A stretch of DNA of 64,000 nucleotides from Crossaster papposus (GCA_037893245.1 JBAIAA010000028.1:1116001-1180000), one strand, 5' to 3'. Shown: positions 34,951 to 49,979, numbered from the stretch's first letter. Program-made: numbers and translations. Notes: generated by a model from the letters alone, not told the origin.

Positions 34951-37900
34951 AATGATCGCCTCATATACGGGACATCCCCAGTAGCACAATCGGTTAGAGC
35001 GTTGTACTTATAGACAGTGACCACACGCGTTGCTGTAGAGAGATGCAAAGGTTGTGAGTTCGAGCCTCACCTGGGGAATTGTCAGATATTTTTTAACACT
35101 TTTCTCTTCGATTATTCATTAATTAATGTTCATATTTGCACTAAATGATCGCCTCATATACGGGACATCCCCAGTAGCACAATCGGTTAGCGCGTTGTAC
35201 TTATAGACAGTGACCACATACGTTGCTGTAGAGAGATGCAAAGGTTGTGAGTTCGAGCCTCACCTGGGGAATTGTCTGTTATTTTTTAACACATTTCTCT
35301 TCGATTATTCATTAATTAATTTTCTTATTTGCACTAAATAATCGCCTCACACACGGGACATCCCCAGCAGCACAATCGGTTAGCGCGTTGTACTTATAGA
35401 CAGTGACCACACACGTTGCTATAGAGAGATGCAAAGGTTGTGAGTTCGAGCCTCACCTGGGGAATTGTCAGATATTTTTAAACACTTTTCTCTTCGATTA
35501 TTCATTAATTAATTTTCTTATTTGCACTAAATGATCGCCTCATATACGGGACATCCCCAGTAGCACAATCGGTTAGCGCGTTGTATTTATAGACAGTGAC
35601 CACACGCGTTACTGTAGAGAGATGCAAAGGTTGTGAATTCGAGCCTCACCTGGGGAATTGTCTGATATTTTTAAACACTTTTCTCTTCGATTATTCATTA
35701 ATTAATGTTCATATTTGCACTAAATGATTGCCTCATATACGGGACATCCCCAGTAGCACAATCGGTTAGCGCGTTGTACTTATAGACAGTGACCATGCGC
35801 GTTGCTGTAGAGAGATGCAAAGGTTGTGAGTTCGAGCCTCACCTGGGGAATTGTCTGTTATTTTTAAACACTTTTCTCTTCGATTATTCATTAATTAATG
35901 TTCTTATTTGCACTAAATGATCGCCTCATACACGGGACATCCCTAGTAGCACAATCGGTTAGCGCGTTGTACTTATAGACAGTGACCACACGCGTTACTG
36001 TAGAGAGATGCAAAGGTTGTGAGTTCGAGCCTCACCTGGGGAATTGTCTGATATTTTTAAACACTTTTCTCTTCGATTATTCATTAATTAATTTTCTTAT
36101 TTGCCCTAAATGATCGCCTCATACACGGGACATCCCCAGTAGCACAATCGGTTAGCGCGTTGTACTTATAGACAGTGACCACACGCGTTGCTGCAGAGAG
36201 ATGCAAAGGTTGTGAGTTCGAACCTCACCTGGGGAATTGTCTGATATTTTTTAACACTTTTCTCTTCGATTATTCATTAATTAATTTTCTTATTTGCACT
36301 AAATGATCGCCTCATATACGGGACATCCCCAGTAGCACAATCGGTTAGCGCGTTGTATTTATAGACAGTGACCACACGCGTTACTGTAGAGAGATGCAAA
36401 GGTTGTGAGTTCGAGCCTCACCTGGGGAATTGTCTGATATTTTTAAACACTTTTCTCTTCGATTATTTATTAATTAATTTTCTTATTTGCACTAAATGAT
36501 CGCCTCATATACGGGACATCCCCAGTAGCACAATCGGTTAGCGCGTTGTATTTATAGACAGTGACCACACGCGTTACTGTAGAGAGATGCAAAGGTTGTG
36601 AGTTCGAGCCTCACCTGGGGAATTGTCTGATATATTTTAACACTTTTCTCTTGGATTATTCATTAATTAATGTTATTATTAATGGACTAAATGATCGCCT
36701 CATATACGGGACATCCCCAGTAGCACAACCGGTTAGCGCGTTGTACTTATAGACAGTGACCACACGCGTTGCTGTAGAGAGATGCAAAGGTTGTGAGTTC
36801 GAGCCTCACCTGGGGAATTGTCAGATATTTTTAAACACTTTTCTCTTCGATTATTCATTAATTAATGTTCATATTTGCACTAAATGATCGCCTCATATAC
36901 GGGACATCCCCAGTAGCACAATCGGTTAGCGCGTTGTACTTATAGACAGTGACCACATGCGTTGCTGTATAAAGAGATGCAAAGGTTGTGAGTTCGAGCC
37001 TCACCTGGGGAATTGTCTGTTATTTTTTAACACATTTCTCTTCTATTATTCATTAATTAATTTTCTTATTTGCACTAAATGATCGCCTCACACACGGGAC
37101 ATCCCCAGTAGCACAATCGGTTAGCGCGTTGTACTTATAGACAGTGACCACACATGTTGCTATAGAGAGATGCAAAGGTTGTGAGTTCGAGCCTCACCTG
37201 GGGAATTGTCTGATATTTTTAAACACTTTTCTCTTCGATTATTCATTAATTAATGTTCATATTTGCACTAAATGATTGCCTCATATACGGGACATCCCCA
37301 GTAGCACAATCGGTTAGCGCGTTGTACTTATAGACAGTGACCACACATGTTGCTATAGAGAGATGCAAAGGTTGTGAGTTCGAGCCTCACCTGGGGAATT
37401 GTCAGATATTTTTAAACACTTTTCTCTTCGATTATTCATTAATTAATGTTCTTATTTGCACTAAATGATCGCCTCATACACGGGACATCCCTAGTAGCAC
37501 AATCGGTTAGCGCGTTGTACTTATAGACAGTGACCACACGCGTTACTGTAGAGAGATGCAAAGGTTGTGAGTTCGAGCCTCACCTGGGGAATTGTCTGAT
37601 ATTTTTAAACACTTTTCTCTTCGATTATTCATTAATTAATTTTCTTATTTGCCCTAAATGATCGCCTCATACACGGGACATCCCCAGTAGCACAATCGGT
37701 TAGCGCGTTGTACTTATAGACAGTGACCACACGCGTTGCTGCAGAGAGATGCAAAGGTTGTGAGTTCGAACCTCACCTGGGGAATTGTCTGATATTTTTA
37801 AACACTTTTCTCTTCGATTATTCATTAATTAATTTTCTTATTTGCACTAAATGATCGCCTCATATACGGGACATCCCCAGTAGCACAATCGGTTAGCGTG

Positions 37901-38068
37901 TTGTACTTATAGACAGTGACCACACGCGTTACTGTAGAGAGATGCAAAGGTTGTGAGTTCGAGCCTCACCTGGGGAATTGTCTGATATATTTTAACACTT
38001 TTCTCTTGGATTATTCATTAATTAATGTTATTATTAATGGACTAAATGATCGCCTCATATACGGGACA

Positions 38069-38172
38069 TCCCCAGTAGCACAACCGGTTAGCGCGTTGTA
38101 CTTATGGACAGTGACCACACGCGTTGCTGTAGAGAGATGCAAAGGTTGTGAGTTCGAGCCTCACCTGGGGAA
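38069..38172 (+). tRNA. tRNA-Ile(UAU) copy with G37
   Basis: CTTATGGACAG instead of CTTATAGACAG changes the purine 3' of the anticodon from A to G (38106). A37 is the site of the t6A modification needed by tRNAs reading ANN codons, so this copy would lack it. A second copy is at 40582-40685 (40619). Confidence 0.8.
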
Positions 38173-40191
38173 TTGTCAGATATTTTTAAACACTTTTCTC
38201 TTCGATTATTCATTAATTAATGTTCATATTTGCACTAAATGATCGCCTCATATACGGGACATCCCCAGTAGCACAATCGGTTAGCGCGTTGTACTTATAG
38301 ACAGTGACCACACGCGTTGCTGTAGAGAGATGCAAAGGTTGTGAGTTCGAGCCTCACCTGGGGAATTGTCAGATATTTTTAAACACTTTTCTCTTCGATT
38401 ATTCATTAATTAATGTTCATATTTGCACTAAATGATCGCCTCATATACGGGACATCCCCAGTAGCACAATCGGTTAGCGCGTTGTACTTATAGACAGTGA
38501 CCACATGCGTTGCTGTAGAGAGATGCAAAGGTTGTGAGTTCGAGCCTCACCTGGGGAATTGTCTGTTATTTTTTAACACATTTCTCTTCGATTATTCATT
38601 AATTAATTTTCTTATTTGCACTAAATGATCGCCTCACACACGGGACATCCCCAGTAGCACAATCGGTTAGCGCGTTGTACTTATAGACAGTGACCACACG
38701 CGTTGCTATAGAGAGATGCAAAGGTTGTGAGTTCGAGCCTCACCTGGGGAATTGTCTGATATTTTTAAACACTTTTCTCTTCGATTATTCATTAATTAAT
38801 GTTCATTTTTGCACTAAATGATTGCCTCATATACGGGACATCCCCAGTAGCACAATCTGTTAGCGCGTTGTACTTATAGACAGTGACCATACGCGTTGCT
38901 GTAGAGAGATGCAAAGGTTGTGAGTTCGAGCCTCACCTGGGGAATTGTCTGTTATTTTTAAACACTTTTCTCTTCGATTATTCATTAATTAATGTTCTTA
39001 TTTGCACTAAATGATCGCCTCATACACGGGACATCCCTAGTAGCACAATCGGTTAGCGCGTTGTACTTATAGACAGTGACCACACGCGTTACTGTAGAGA
39101 GATGCAAAGGTTGTGAGTTCGAGCCTCACCTGGGGAATTGTCTGATATTTTTAAACACTTTTCTCTTCGATTATTCATTAATTAATTTTCTTATTTGCCC
39201 TAAATGATCGCCTCATACACGGGACATCCCCAGTAGCACAATCGGTTAGCGCGTTGTACTTATAGACAGTGACCACACGCGTTGCTGCAGAGAGATGCAA
39301 AGGTTGTGAGTTCGAACCTCACCTGGGGAATTGTCTGATATTTTTAAAAACTTTTCTCTTCGATTATTCATTAATTAATTTTCTTATTTGCACTAAATGA
39401 TCGCATCATATACGGGACATCCCCAGTAGCACAATCGGTTAGCGCGTTGTACTTATAGACAGTGACCACATGCGTTGCTGTAGAGAGATGCAAAGGTTGT
39501 GAGTTCGAGCCTCACCTGGGGAATTGTCTGTTATTTTTTAACACATTTCTCTTCTATTATTCATTAATTAATTTTCTTATTTGCACTAAATGATCGCCTC
39601 ACACACGGGACATCTCCAGTAGCACAATCGTTTAGCGCGTTGTACTTATAGACAGTGACCATGCGCGTTGCTGTAGAGAGATGCAAAGGTTGTGAGTTCG
39701 AGCCTCACCTGGGGAATTGTCTGTTATTTTTAAACACTTTTCTCTTCGATTATTCATTAATTAATGTTCTTATTTGCACTAAATGATCGCCTCATACACG
39801 GGACATCCCTAGTAGCACAATCGGTTAGCGCGTTGTACTTATAGACAGTGACCACACGCGTTACTGTAGAGAGATGCAAAGGTTGTGAGTTCGAGCCTCA
39901 CCTGGGGAATTGTCTGATATTTTTAAACACTTTTCTCTTCGATTATTCATTAATTAATTTTCTTATTTGCCCTAAATGATCGCCTCATACACGGGACATC
40001 CCCAGTAGCACAATCGGTTAGCGCGTTGTACTTATAGACAGTGACCACACGCGTTGCTGCAGAGAGATGCAAAGGTTGTGAGTTCGAACCTCACCTGGGG
40101 AATTGTCTGATATTTTTAAAAACTTTTCTCTTCGATTATTCATTAATTAATGTTCTTATTTGCACTAAATGATCGCCTCATATACGGGACA

Positions 40192-40295
40192 TCCCCAGTA
40201 GCGCAATCGGTTATCGCGTTGTATTTATAGACAGTGACCACACGCGTTACTGTAGAGAGATGCAAAGGTTGTGAGTTCGAGCCTCACCTGGGGAA
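40192..40295 (+). tRNA. tRNA-Ile(UAU) copy with G12 and T22 in the D-stem
   Basis: TAGCGCAATCGG in place of the array-wide TAGCACAATCGG restores a G12-C23 pair, but GTTATCGCG puts T at position 22 and breaks C13-G22. Net pairing is not improved. Confidence 0.8.
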
Positions 40296-43200
40296 TTGTC
40301 TGATATTTTTAAACACTTTTCTCTTCGATTATTCATTAATTAATGTTTTTATAAATGTACTAAATGATCGCCTCATACACGGGACATCCCCAGTAGCACA
40401 ATCGGTTAGCGTGTTGTACTTATAGACAGTGACCACACGCGTTACTGTAGAGAGATGCAAAGGTTGTGAGTTCGAGCCTCACCTGGGGAATTGTCTGATA
40501 TATTTTAACACTTTTCTCTTGGATTATTCATTAATTAATGTTATTATTAATGGACTAAATGATCGCCTCATATACGGGACATCCCCAGTAGCACAACCGG
40601 TTAGCGCGTTGTACTTATGGACAGTGACCACACGCGTTGCTGCAGAGAGATGCAAAGGTTGTGAGTTCGAGCCTCACCTGGGGAATTGTCAGATATTTTT
40701 AAACACTTTTCTCTTCGATTATTCATTAATTAATGTTCATATTTGCACTAAATGATCGCCTCATATACGGGACATCCCCAGTAGCACAATCGGTTAGCGC
40801 GTTGTACTTATAGACAGTGACCACATGCGTTGCTGTAGAGAGATGCAAAGGTTGTGAGTTCGAGCCTCACCTGGGGAATTGTCTGTTATTTTTTAACACA
40901 TTTCTCTTCGATTATTCATTAATTAATGTTCTTATTTGCACTAAATGATCGCCTCACACACGGGAAATCCCCAGTAGCACAATCGGTTAGCGCGTTGTAC
41001 TTATAGACAGTGACCACACACGTTGCTATAGAGAGATGCAAAGGTTGTGAGTTCGAGCCTCACCTGGGGAATTGTCAGATATTTTTAAACACTTTTCTCT
41101 TCGATTATTCATTAATTAATGTTCATTTTTGCACTAAATGATTGCCTCATATACGGGACATCCCCAGTAGCACAATCGGTTAGCGCGTTGTACTTATAGA
41201 CAGTGACCATACGCGTTGCTGTAGAGAGATGCAAAGGTTGTGAGTTCGAGCCTCACCTGGGGAATTGTCTGTTATTTTTTTACACTTTTCTCTTCGATTA
41301 TTCATTAATTAATGTTCTTATTTGCACTAAATGATCGCCTCATACACGGGACATCCCTAGTAGCACAATCGGTTAGCGCGTTGTACTTATAGACAGTGAC
41401 CACACGCGTTGCTGCAGAGAGATGCAAAGGTTGTGAGTTCGAACCTCACCTGGGGAATTGTCTGATATTTTTAAAAACTTTTCTCTTCGATTATTCATTA
41501 ATTAATTTTCTTATTTGCACTAAATGATCGCCTCATATACGGGACATCCCCAGTAGCACAATCGGTTAGCGCGTTGTATTTATAGACAGTGACCACACGC
41601 GTTACTGTAGAGAGATGCAAAGGTTGTGAGTTCGAGCCTCACCTGGGGAATTGTCTGATATTTTTAAACACTTTTCTCTTCGATTATTCATTAATTAATG
41701 TTTTTATAAATGTACTAAATGATCGCCTCATACACGGGACATCCCCAGTAGCACAATCGGTTAGCGTGTTGTACTTATAGACAGTGACCACACGCGTTGC
41801 TGCAGAGAGATGCAAAGGTTGTGAGTTCGAGCCTCACCTGGGGAATTGTCTGATATTTTTAAACACTTTTCTCTTCGATTATTCATTAATTAATTTTCTT
41901 ATTTGCACTAAATGATCGCCTCATATACGGGACATCCCCAGTAGCACAATCGGTTAGCTCGTTGTACTTATAGACAGTGACCACACGCGTTACTGTAGAG
42001 AGATGCAAAGGTTGTGAGTTCGAGCCTCACCTGGGGAATTGTCTGATATTTGTTAACACTTTTCTCTTCGATTATTCATTAATTTATGTTTTTATAAATG
42101 GACTAAATGATCGACTCATACACGGGACATCCCCAGTAGCACAATCGGTTAGCGCGTTGTATTTATAGACAGTGACCACACGCGTTACTGTAGAGAGATG
42201 CAAAGGTTGTGAGTTCGAGCCTCACCTGGGGAATTGTCTGATATATTTTAACACTTTTATCTTGGATTATTCATTAATTAATGTTATTATTAATGGACTA
42301 AATGATCGCCTCATATACGGGACATCCCCAGTAGCACAACCGGTTAGCGCGTTGTACTTATAGACAGTGACCACACGCGTTGCTGTAGAGAGATGCAAAG
42401 GTTGTGAGTTCGAGCCTCACCTGGGGAATTGTCAGACATTTTTAAACACTTTTCTCTTCGATTATTCATTAATTAATGTTCATATTTGCACTAAATGATC
42501 GCCTCATATACGGGACATCCCCAGTAGCACAATCGGTTAGCGCGTTGTACTTATAGACAGTGACCACATGCGTTGCTGTAGAGAGATGCAAAGGTTGTGA
42601 GTTCGAGCCTCACCTGGGGAATTGTCTGTTATTTTTTAACACATTTCTCTTCGATTATTCATTAATTAATTTTCTTATTTGCACTAAATGATCGCCTCAC
42701 ACACGGGACATCCCCAGTAGCACAATCGGTTAGCGCGTTGTACTTATAGACAGTGACCACACACGTTGCTATAGAGAGATGCAAAGGTTGTGAGTTCGAG
42801 CCTCACCTGGGGAATTGTCAGATATTTTTAAACACTTTTCTCTTCGATTATTCATTAATTAATGTTCATATTTGCACTAAATGATTGCCTCATATACGGG
42901 ACATCCCCAGTAGCACAATCGGTTAGCGCGTTGTACTTATAGACAGTGACCACACGCGTTGCTGTAGAAAGATGCAAAGGTTGTGAGTTCGAGCCTCACC
43001 TGGGGAATTGTCTGTTATTTTTAAACACTTTTCTCTTCGATTATTCATTAATTAATGTTCTTATTTGCACTAAATGATCGCCTCATACACGGGCCATCCC
43101 CAGTAGCACAATCGGTTAGCGAGTTGTACTTATAGACAGTGAACACACGCGTTACTGTAGAGAGATGCAAAGGTTGTGAGTTCGAGCCTCACCTGGGGAA

Positions 43201-46200
43201 TTGTCTGATATTTTTAAACACTTTTCTCTTCGATTATTTATTAATTAATTTTCTTATTTGCCCTAAATGATCGCCTCATACACGGGACATCCCCAGTAGC
43301 ACAATCGGTTAGCGCGTTGTACTTATAGACAGTGACCACACGCGTTGCTGCAGAGAGATGCAAAGGTTGTGAGTTCGAACCTCACCTGGGGAATTGTCTG
43401 ATATTTTTAAAAACTTTTCTCTTCGATTATTCATTAATTAATTTTCTTATTTGCACTAAATGATCGACTCATATACGGGACATCCCCAGTAGCACAATCG
43501 GTTAGCGCGTTGTATTTATAGACAGTGACCACACGCGTTACTGTAGAGAGATGCAAAGGTTGTGAATTCGAGCCTCACCTGGGGAATTGTCTGATATTTT
43601 TAAACACTTTTCTCTTCGATTATTCATTAATTAATGTTTTTATAAATGGACTAAATGATCGCCTCATACACGGGACATCCCCAGTAGCACAATCGGTTGG
43701 CGCGTTGTACTTATAGATAGTGACCACACGCGTTGCTGCAGAGAGATGCAAAGGTTGTGAGTTCGAGCCTCACCTGCGGAATTGTCTGATATTTTTAAAC
43801 ACTTTTCTCTTCGATTATTCATTAATTAATTTTCTTATTTGCACTAAATGATCGCCTCATACACGGGACATCCCCAGTAGCACAATCGGTTAGCGCGTTG
43901 TACTTATAGACAGTGACCACACGCGTTGCTGCAGAGAGATGCAAAGGTTGTGAGTTCGAGCCTCACCTGGGGAATTGTCTGATATGTCTAAACACTTTTC
44001 TCTTCGATTATTCATTAATTAATTTTCTTATTTGCACTAAATGATCGCCTCATATACTGCACATCCCCAGTAGCACAATCGGTTAGCGCGTTGTACTTAT
44101 AGACAGTGACAACACGCGTTGCTGTAGAGAAATCCAAATGTTGTGAGTTCGAGCCTCACCTGGGGAATTGTCTAATATTTTTAAACACTTTTCTCTTCGA
44201 TTATTCATTAATTAATGTTATTATTAATGGACTAAATGATCGCCTCATATACGGGACATCCCCAGTAGCACAATCGGTTAGCGCGTTGTACTTATAGACA
44301 GTGACCACACGCGTTGCTGCAGAGAGATGCAAAGGTTTTGAGTTCGAGCCTCACCTGGGGAATTGTCTGATATTTTTAAACACTTTTCTCTTCGATTATT
44401 CATTAATTAATTTTCTTATTTGCACTAAATGATCGCCTCATATACTGCACATCCCCAGTAGCACAATTGGTTAGCGCGTTGTACTTATAGACAGTGACCA
44501 CACGCGTTGCTGTAGAGAGATCTAAAGGTTGTGAGTTCGAGCCTCACCTGGGGAATTGTCTGATATGTCTAAACACTTTTCTCTTCGATTATTCATTAAT
44601 TAATTTTCTTATTTGCACTAAATGATCGCCTCATATACTGCACATCCCCAGTAGCACAATCGGTTAGCGCGTTGTACTTATAGACAGTGACCACATGCGT
44701 TGCTGTAGACAGATGCAAAGGTTGTGAGTTCGAGCCTCACCTGGGGAATTGTCTGTTATTTTTTAACACATTTCTCTTCGATTATTCATTAATTAATTTT
44801 CTTATTTGCACTAAATGATCGCCTCACACACGGGACATCCCCAGTAGCACAATCGGTTAGCGCGTTGTACTTATAGACAGTGACCACACGCGTTACTGTA
44901 GAGAGATGCAAAGGTTTTGAGTTCGAGCCTCACCTGGGGAATTGTCTGATATTTTTAAACACTTTTCTCTTCGATTATTCATTAATGAATTTTCTTATTT
45001 GCCCTAAATGATCGCCTCATACACGGGACATCCCCAGTAGCACAATCGGTTAGCGCGTTGTATTTATAGACAGTGACCACACGCGTTACTGTAGAGAGAT
45101 GCAAAGGTTGTGAGTTCGAGCCTCACCTGGGGAATTGTCTGATATATTTTAACACTTTTCTCTTGGATTATTCATTAATTAATGTTATTATAAATGGACT
45201 AAATGATCGCCTCATATACGGGACATCCCCAGTAGCACAACCGGTTAGCGCGTTGTACTTATAGACAGTGACCACACGCGTTGTTGTAGAGAGATGCAAA
45301 GGTTGTGAGTTCGAGCCTCACCTGGTGAATTGTCAGACATTTTTAAACACTTTTCTCTTCGATTATTCATTAATTAATGTTCATATTTGCACTAAATGAT
45401 CGCCTCATATACGGGACATCCCCAGTAGCACAATCGGTTAGCGCGTTGTACTTATAGACAGTGACCACATGCGTTGCTGTAGAGAGATGCAAAGGTTGTG
45501 AGTTCGAGCCTCACCTGGGGAATTGTCTGTTATTTTTTAACACATTTCTCTTCGATTATTCATTAATTAATTTTCTTATTTGCACTAAATGATCGCCTCA
45601 CACACGGGACATCCCCAGTAGCACAATCGGTTAGCGCGTTGTACTTATAGACAGTGACCACACACGTTGCTATAGAGAGATGCAAAGGTTGTGAGTTCGA
45701 GCCTCACCTGGGGAATTGTCAGATATTTTTAAACACTTTTCTCTTCGATTATTCATTAATTAATGTTCATATTTGCACTAAATGATTGCCTCATATACGG
45801 GACATCCCCAGTAGCACAATCGGTTAGCGCGTTGTACTTATAGACAGTGACCACACGCGTTGCTGTAGAGAGATGCAAAGGTTGTGAGTTCGAGCCTCAC
45901 CTGGGGAATTGTCTGTTATTTTTAAACACTTTTCTCTTCGATTATTCATTAATTAATGTTCTTATTTGCACTAAATGATCGCCTCATACACGGGCCATCC
46001 CCAGTAGCACAATCGGTTAGCGCGTTGTACTTATAGACAGTGACCACACGCGTTACTGTAGAGAGATGCAAAGGTTGTGAGTTCGAGCCTCACCTGGGGA
46101 ATTGTCTGATATTTTTAAACACTTTTCTCTTCGATTATTCATTAATTAATTTTCTTATTTGCCCTAAATGATCGCCTCATACACGGGACATCCCCAGTAG

Positions 46201-49200
46201 CACAATCGGTTAGCGCGTTGTACTTATAGACAGTGACCACACGCGTTGCTGCAGAGAGATGCAAAGGTTGTGAGTTCGAACCTCACCTGGGGAATTGTCT
46301 GATATTTTTAAAAACTTTTCTCTTCGATTATTCATTAATTAATGTTCTTATTTGCACTAAATGATCGCCTCATACACGGGACATCCCCAGTAGCACAATC
46401 GGTTAGCTCGTTGTATTTATAGACAGTGACCACACGCGTTACTGTAGAGAGATGCAAAGGTTGTGAGTTCGAGCCTCACCTGGGGAATTGTCTGATATAT
46501 TTTAACACTTTTCTCTTGGATTATTCATTAATTAATGTTATTATTAATGGACTAAATGATCGCCTCATATACGGGACATCCCCAGTAGCACAACCGGTTA
46601 GCGCGTTGTACTTATAGACAGTGACCACACGCGTTGTTGTAGAGAGATGCAAAGGTTGTGAGTTCGAGCCTCACCTGGTGAATTGTCAGACATTTTTAAA
46701 CACTTTTCTCTTCGATTATTCATTAATTAATGTTCATATTTGCACTAAATGATCGCCTCATATACGGGACATCCCCAGTAGCACAATCGGTTAGCGCGTT
46801 GTACTTATAGACAGTGACCACATGCGTTGCTGTAGAGAGATGCAAAGGTTGTGAGTTCGAGCCTCACCTGGGGAATTGTCTGTTATTTTTTAACACATTT
46901 CTCTTCGATTATTCATTAATTAATTTTCTTATTTGCACTAAATGATCGCCTCACACACGGGACATCCCCAGTAGCACAATCGGTTAGCGCGTTGTACTTA
47001 TAGACAGTGACCACACACGTTGCTATAGAGAGATGCAAAGGTTGTGAGTTCGAGCCTCACCTGGGGAATTGTCAGATATTTTTAAACACTTTTCTCTTCG
47101 ATTATTCATTAATTAATGTTCATATTTGCACTAAATGATTGCCTCATATACGGGACATCCCCAGTAGCACAATCGGTTAGCGCGTTGTACTTATAGACAG
47201 TGACCACACGCGTTGCTGTAGAGAGATGCAAAGGTTGTGAGTTCGAGCCTCACCTGGGGAATTGTCTGTTATTTTTAAACACTTTTCTCTTCGATTATTC
47301 ATTAATTAATGTTCTTATTTGCACTAAATGATCGCCTCATACACGGGCCATCCCCAGTAGCACAATCGGTTAGCGCGTTGTACTTATAGACAGTGACCAC
47401 ACGCGTTACTGTAGAGAGATGCAAAGGTTGTGAGTTCGAGCCTCACCTGGGGAATTGTCTGATATTTTTAAACACTTTTCTCTTCGATTATTCATTAATT
47501 AATTTTCTTATTTGCCCTAAATGATCGCCTCATACACGGGACATCCCCAGTAGCACAATCGGTTAGCGCGTTGTACTTATAGACAGTGACCACACGCGTT
47601 GCTGCAGAGAGATGCAAAGGTTGTGAGTTCGAACCTCACCTGGGGAATTGTCTGATATTTTTAAAAACTTTTCTCTTCGATTATTCATTAATAAATTTTC
47701 TTATTTGCACTAAATGATCGCCTCATATACGGGACATCCCCAGTAGCACAATCGGTTAGCGCGTTGTATTTATAGACAGTGACCACACGCGTTACTGTAG
47801 AGAGATGCAAAGGTTGTGAATTCGAGCCTCACCTGGGGAATTGTCTGATATTTTTAAACACTTTTCTCTTCGATTATTCATTAATTAATGTTTTTATAAA
47901 TGGACTAAATGATCGCCTCATACACGGGACATCCCCAGTAGCACAATCGGTTAGCGCGTTGTACTTATAGACAGTGACCACACGCGTTGCTGCAGAGAGA
48001 TGCAAAGGTTGTGAGTTCGAGCCTCACCTGGGGAATTGTCTGATATTTTTGAACACTTTTCTCTTCGATTATTCATTAATTAATTTTCTTATTTGCACTA
48101 AATGATCGCCTCATATACGGGACATCCCCAGTAGCACAATCGGTTAGCGCGTTGTACTTATAGACAGTGACCACACGCGTTACTGTAGAGAAATACAAAG
48201 GTTGTGAGTTCGAGCCTCACCTGGGGAATTGTCTGATATTTGTTAACACTTTTCTCTTCGATTATTCATTAATTAATTTTCTTATTTGCCCTAAATGATC
48301 GCCTCATACACGGGACATCCCCAGTAGCACAATCGGTTAGCGCGTTGTACTTATAGACAGTGACCACACGCGTTGCTGCAGAGAGATGCAAAGGTTGTGA
48401 GTTCGAGCCTCACCTGGGGAATTGTCTGATATGTCTAAACACTTTTCTCTTCGATTATTCATTAATTAATTTTCTTATTTGCACTAAATGATCGCCTCAT
48501 ATACTGCACATCCCCAGTAGCACAATCGGTTAGCGCGTTGTACTTATAGACAGTGACAACACGCGTTGCTGTAGAGAAATCCAAATGTTGTGAGTTCGAG
48601 CCTCACCTGGGGAATTGTCTAATATTTTTAAACACTTTTCTCTTTGATTATTCATTAATTAATGTTATTATTAATGGACTAAATGATCGCCTCATATACG
48701 GGACATCCCCAGTAGCACAATCGGTTAGCGAGTTGTACTTATAGACAGTGACCACACGCGTTGCTGCAGAGAGATGCAAAGGTTGTGAGTTCGAGCCTCA
48801 CCTGGGGAATTGTCTGATATTTTTAAACACTTTTCTCTTCGATTATTCATTAATTAATTTTCTTATTTGCACTAAATGATCGCCTCATATACTGCACATC
48901 CCCAGTAGCACAATTGGTTAGCGCGTTGTACTTATAGACAGTGACCACACGCGTTGCTGTAGACAGATGCAAAGGTTGTGAGTTCGAGCCTCAACTGGGG
49001 AATTGTCTGTTATTTTTTAACACATTTCTCTTCGATTATTCATTAATTAATTTTCTTATTTGCACTAAATGATCGCCTCACACACGGGACATCCCCAGTA
49101 GCACAATCGGTTAGCGCGTTGTACTTATAGACAGTGACCACACGCGTTACTGTAGAGAGATGCAAAGGTTTTGAGTTCGAGCCTCACCTGGGGAATTGTC

Positions 49201-49865
49201 TGATATTTTTAAACACTTTTCTCTTCGATTATTCATTAATTAATTTTCTTATTTGCCCTAAATGATCGCCTCATACACGGGACATCCCCAGTAGCACAAT
49301 CGGTTAGCGCGTTGTGCTTATAGACAGTGACTACACGCGTTGCTGCAGAGAGATGCAAAGGTTGTGAGTTCGAACCTCACCTGGGGAATTGTCTGATATT
49401 TTTAAAAACTTTTCTCTTCGATTATTCATTAATTAATTTTCTTATTTGCACTAAATGATCGCCTCATATACGGGACGTCCCCAGTAGCACAATCGGTTAG
49501 CGCGTTGTATTTATAGACAGTGACCACACGCGTTACTGTAGAGAGATGCAAAGGTTGTGAGTTCGAGCCTCACCTGGGGAATTGTCTGATATTTTTAAAC
49601 ACTTTTCTCTTCGATTATTCATTAATTAATGTTTTTATAAATGGACTAAATGATCGCCTCATACACGGGACATCCCCAGTAGCACAATCGGTTAGCGCGT
49701 TGTACTTATAGACAGTGACCACACGCGTTGCTGCAGAGAGATGCAAAGGTTGTGAGTTCGAGCCTCACCTGGGGAATTGTCTGATATTTTTAAACACTTT
49801 TCTCTTCGATTATTCATTAATTAATTTTCTTATTTGCACTAAATGATCGCCTCATATACGGGACA

Positions 49866-49969
49866 TCCCCAGTAGCACAATCGGTTAGCGCGTTGTACTT
49901 ATAGACAGTGACCACACGCGTTACTGTAGAGAGATGCAAAGGTTGTGAGTTCGAGCCTCACCTGGGGAA
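49866..49969 (+). tRNA. Representative tRNA-Ile(UAU) gene, fully resolved
   Basis: Acceptor stem TCCCCAG/CTGGGGA pairs at all seven positions. The D-stem GCAC/GCGC has an A12-C23 mismatch. The anticodon stem TTGTA/TGCAA pairs with one T-G wobble around loop CTTATA+A. Anticodon TAT is at 49900-49902, followed by A37. The 30-nt intron is 49904-49933. The variable loop is AGGTT, the T-stem GTGAG/CTCAC is perfect with loop TTCGAGC, and the discriminator is A. Intron-bearing tRNA-Ile(UAU) with a very similar body is known in vertebrates. A T1-A72 first pair is unusual, since most tRNAs start with G. The mature tRNA would be 74 nt before CCA and decode AUA. Confidence 0.9.
49904..49933 (+). other. 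Example tRNA intron with hairpin
   Basis: Starts GACAGTGACC and ends CTGTAGAGAG. ACAGT (bases 2-6) pairs with ACTGT (20-24), extended by G-T and A-T. Other copies have GCTGT or GCTGC as the second arm, weakening the stem. TGTA near the 3' end could alternatively pair with the anticodon-plus-37 TATA, as expected for the bulge-helix-bulge fold seen by tRNA splicing endonuclease. Confidence 0.65.
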
Positions 49970-49979
49970 TTGTCTGATA

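Larger units (their letters stand above)
34951..43990 (+). tRNA. Tandem block 4b: about 46 tRNA-Ile(UAU) genes, mostly CTTATTTGCAC/GCCCTAAATG spacers
   Basis: Most units here have the shorter spacer (193-194 bp period). A spacer variant GCCCTAAATG starts at about 36,100. A 7-unit repeat of 1355 bp links 36561 with 37916, and 40234 with 41589. TTCGAACC T-loops appear in several copies (for example near 36220, 37768 and 39316). The copy beginning at about 36910 has GCTGTATAAAGAG, 2 nt longer in the intron. The copies at 38069 and 40582 have G at position 37. Confidence 0.88.
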
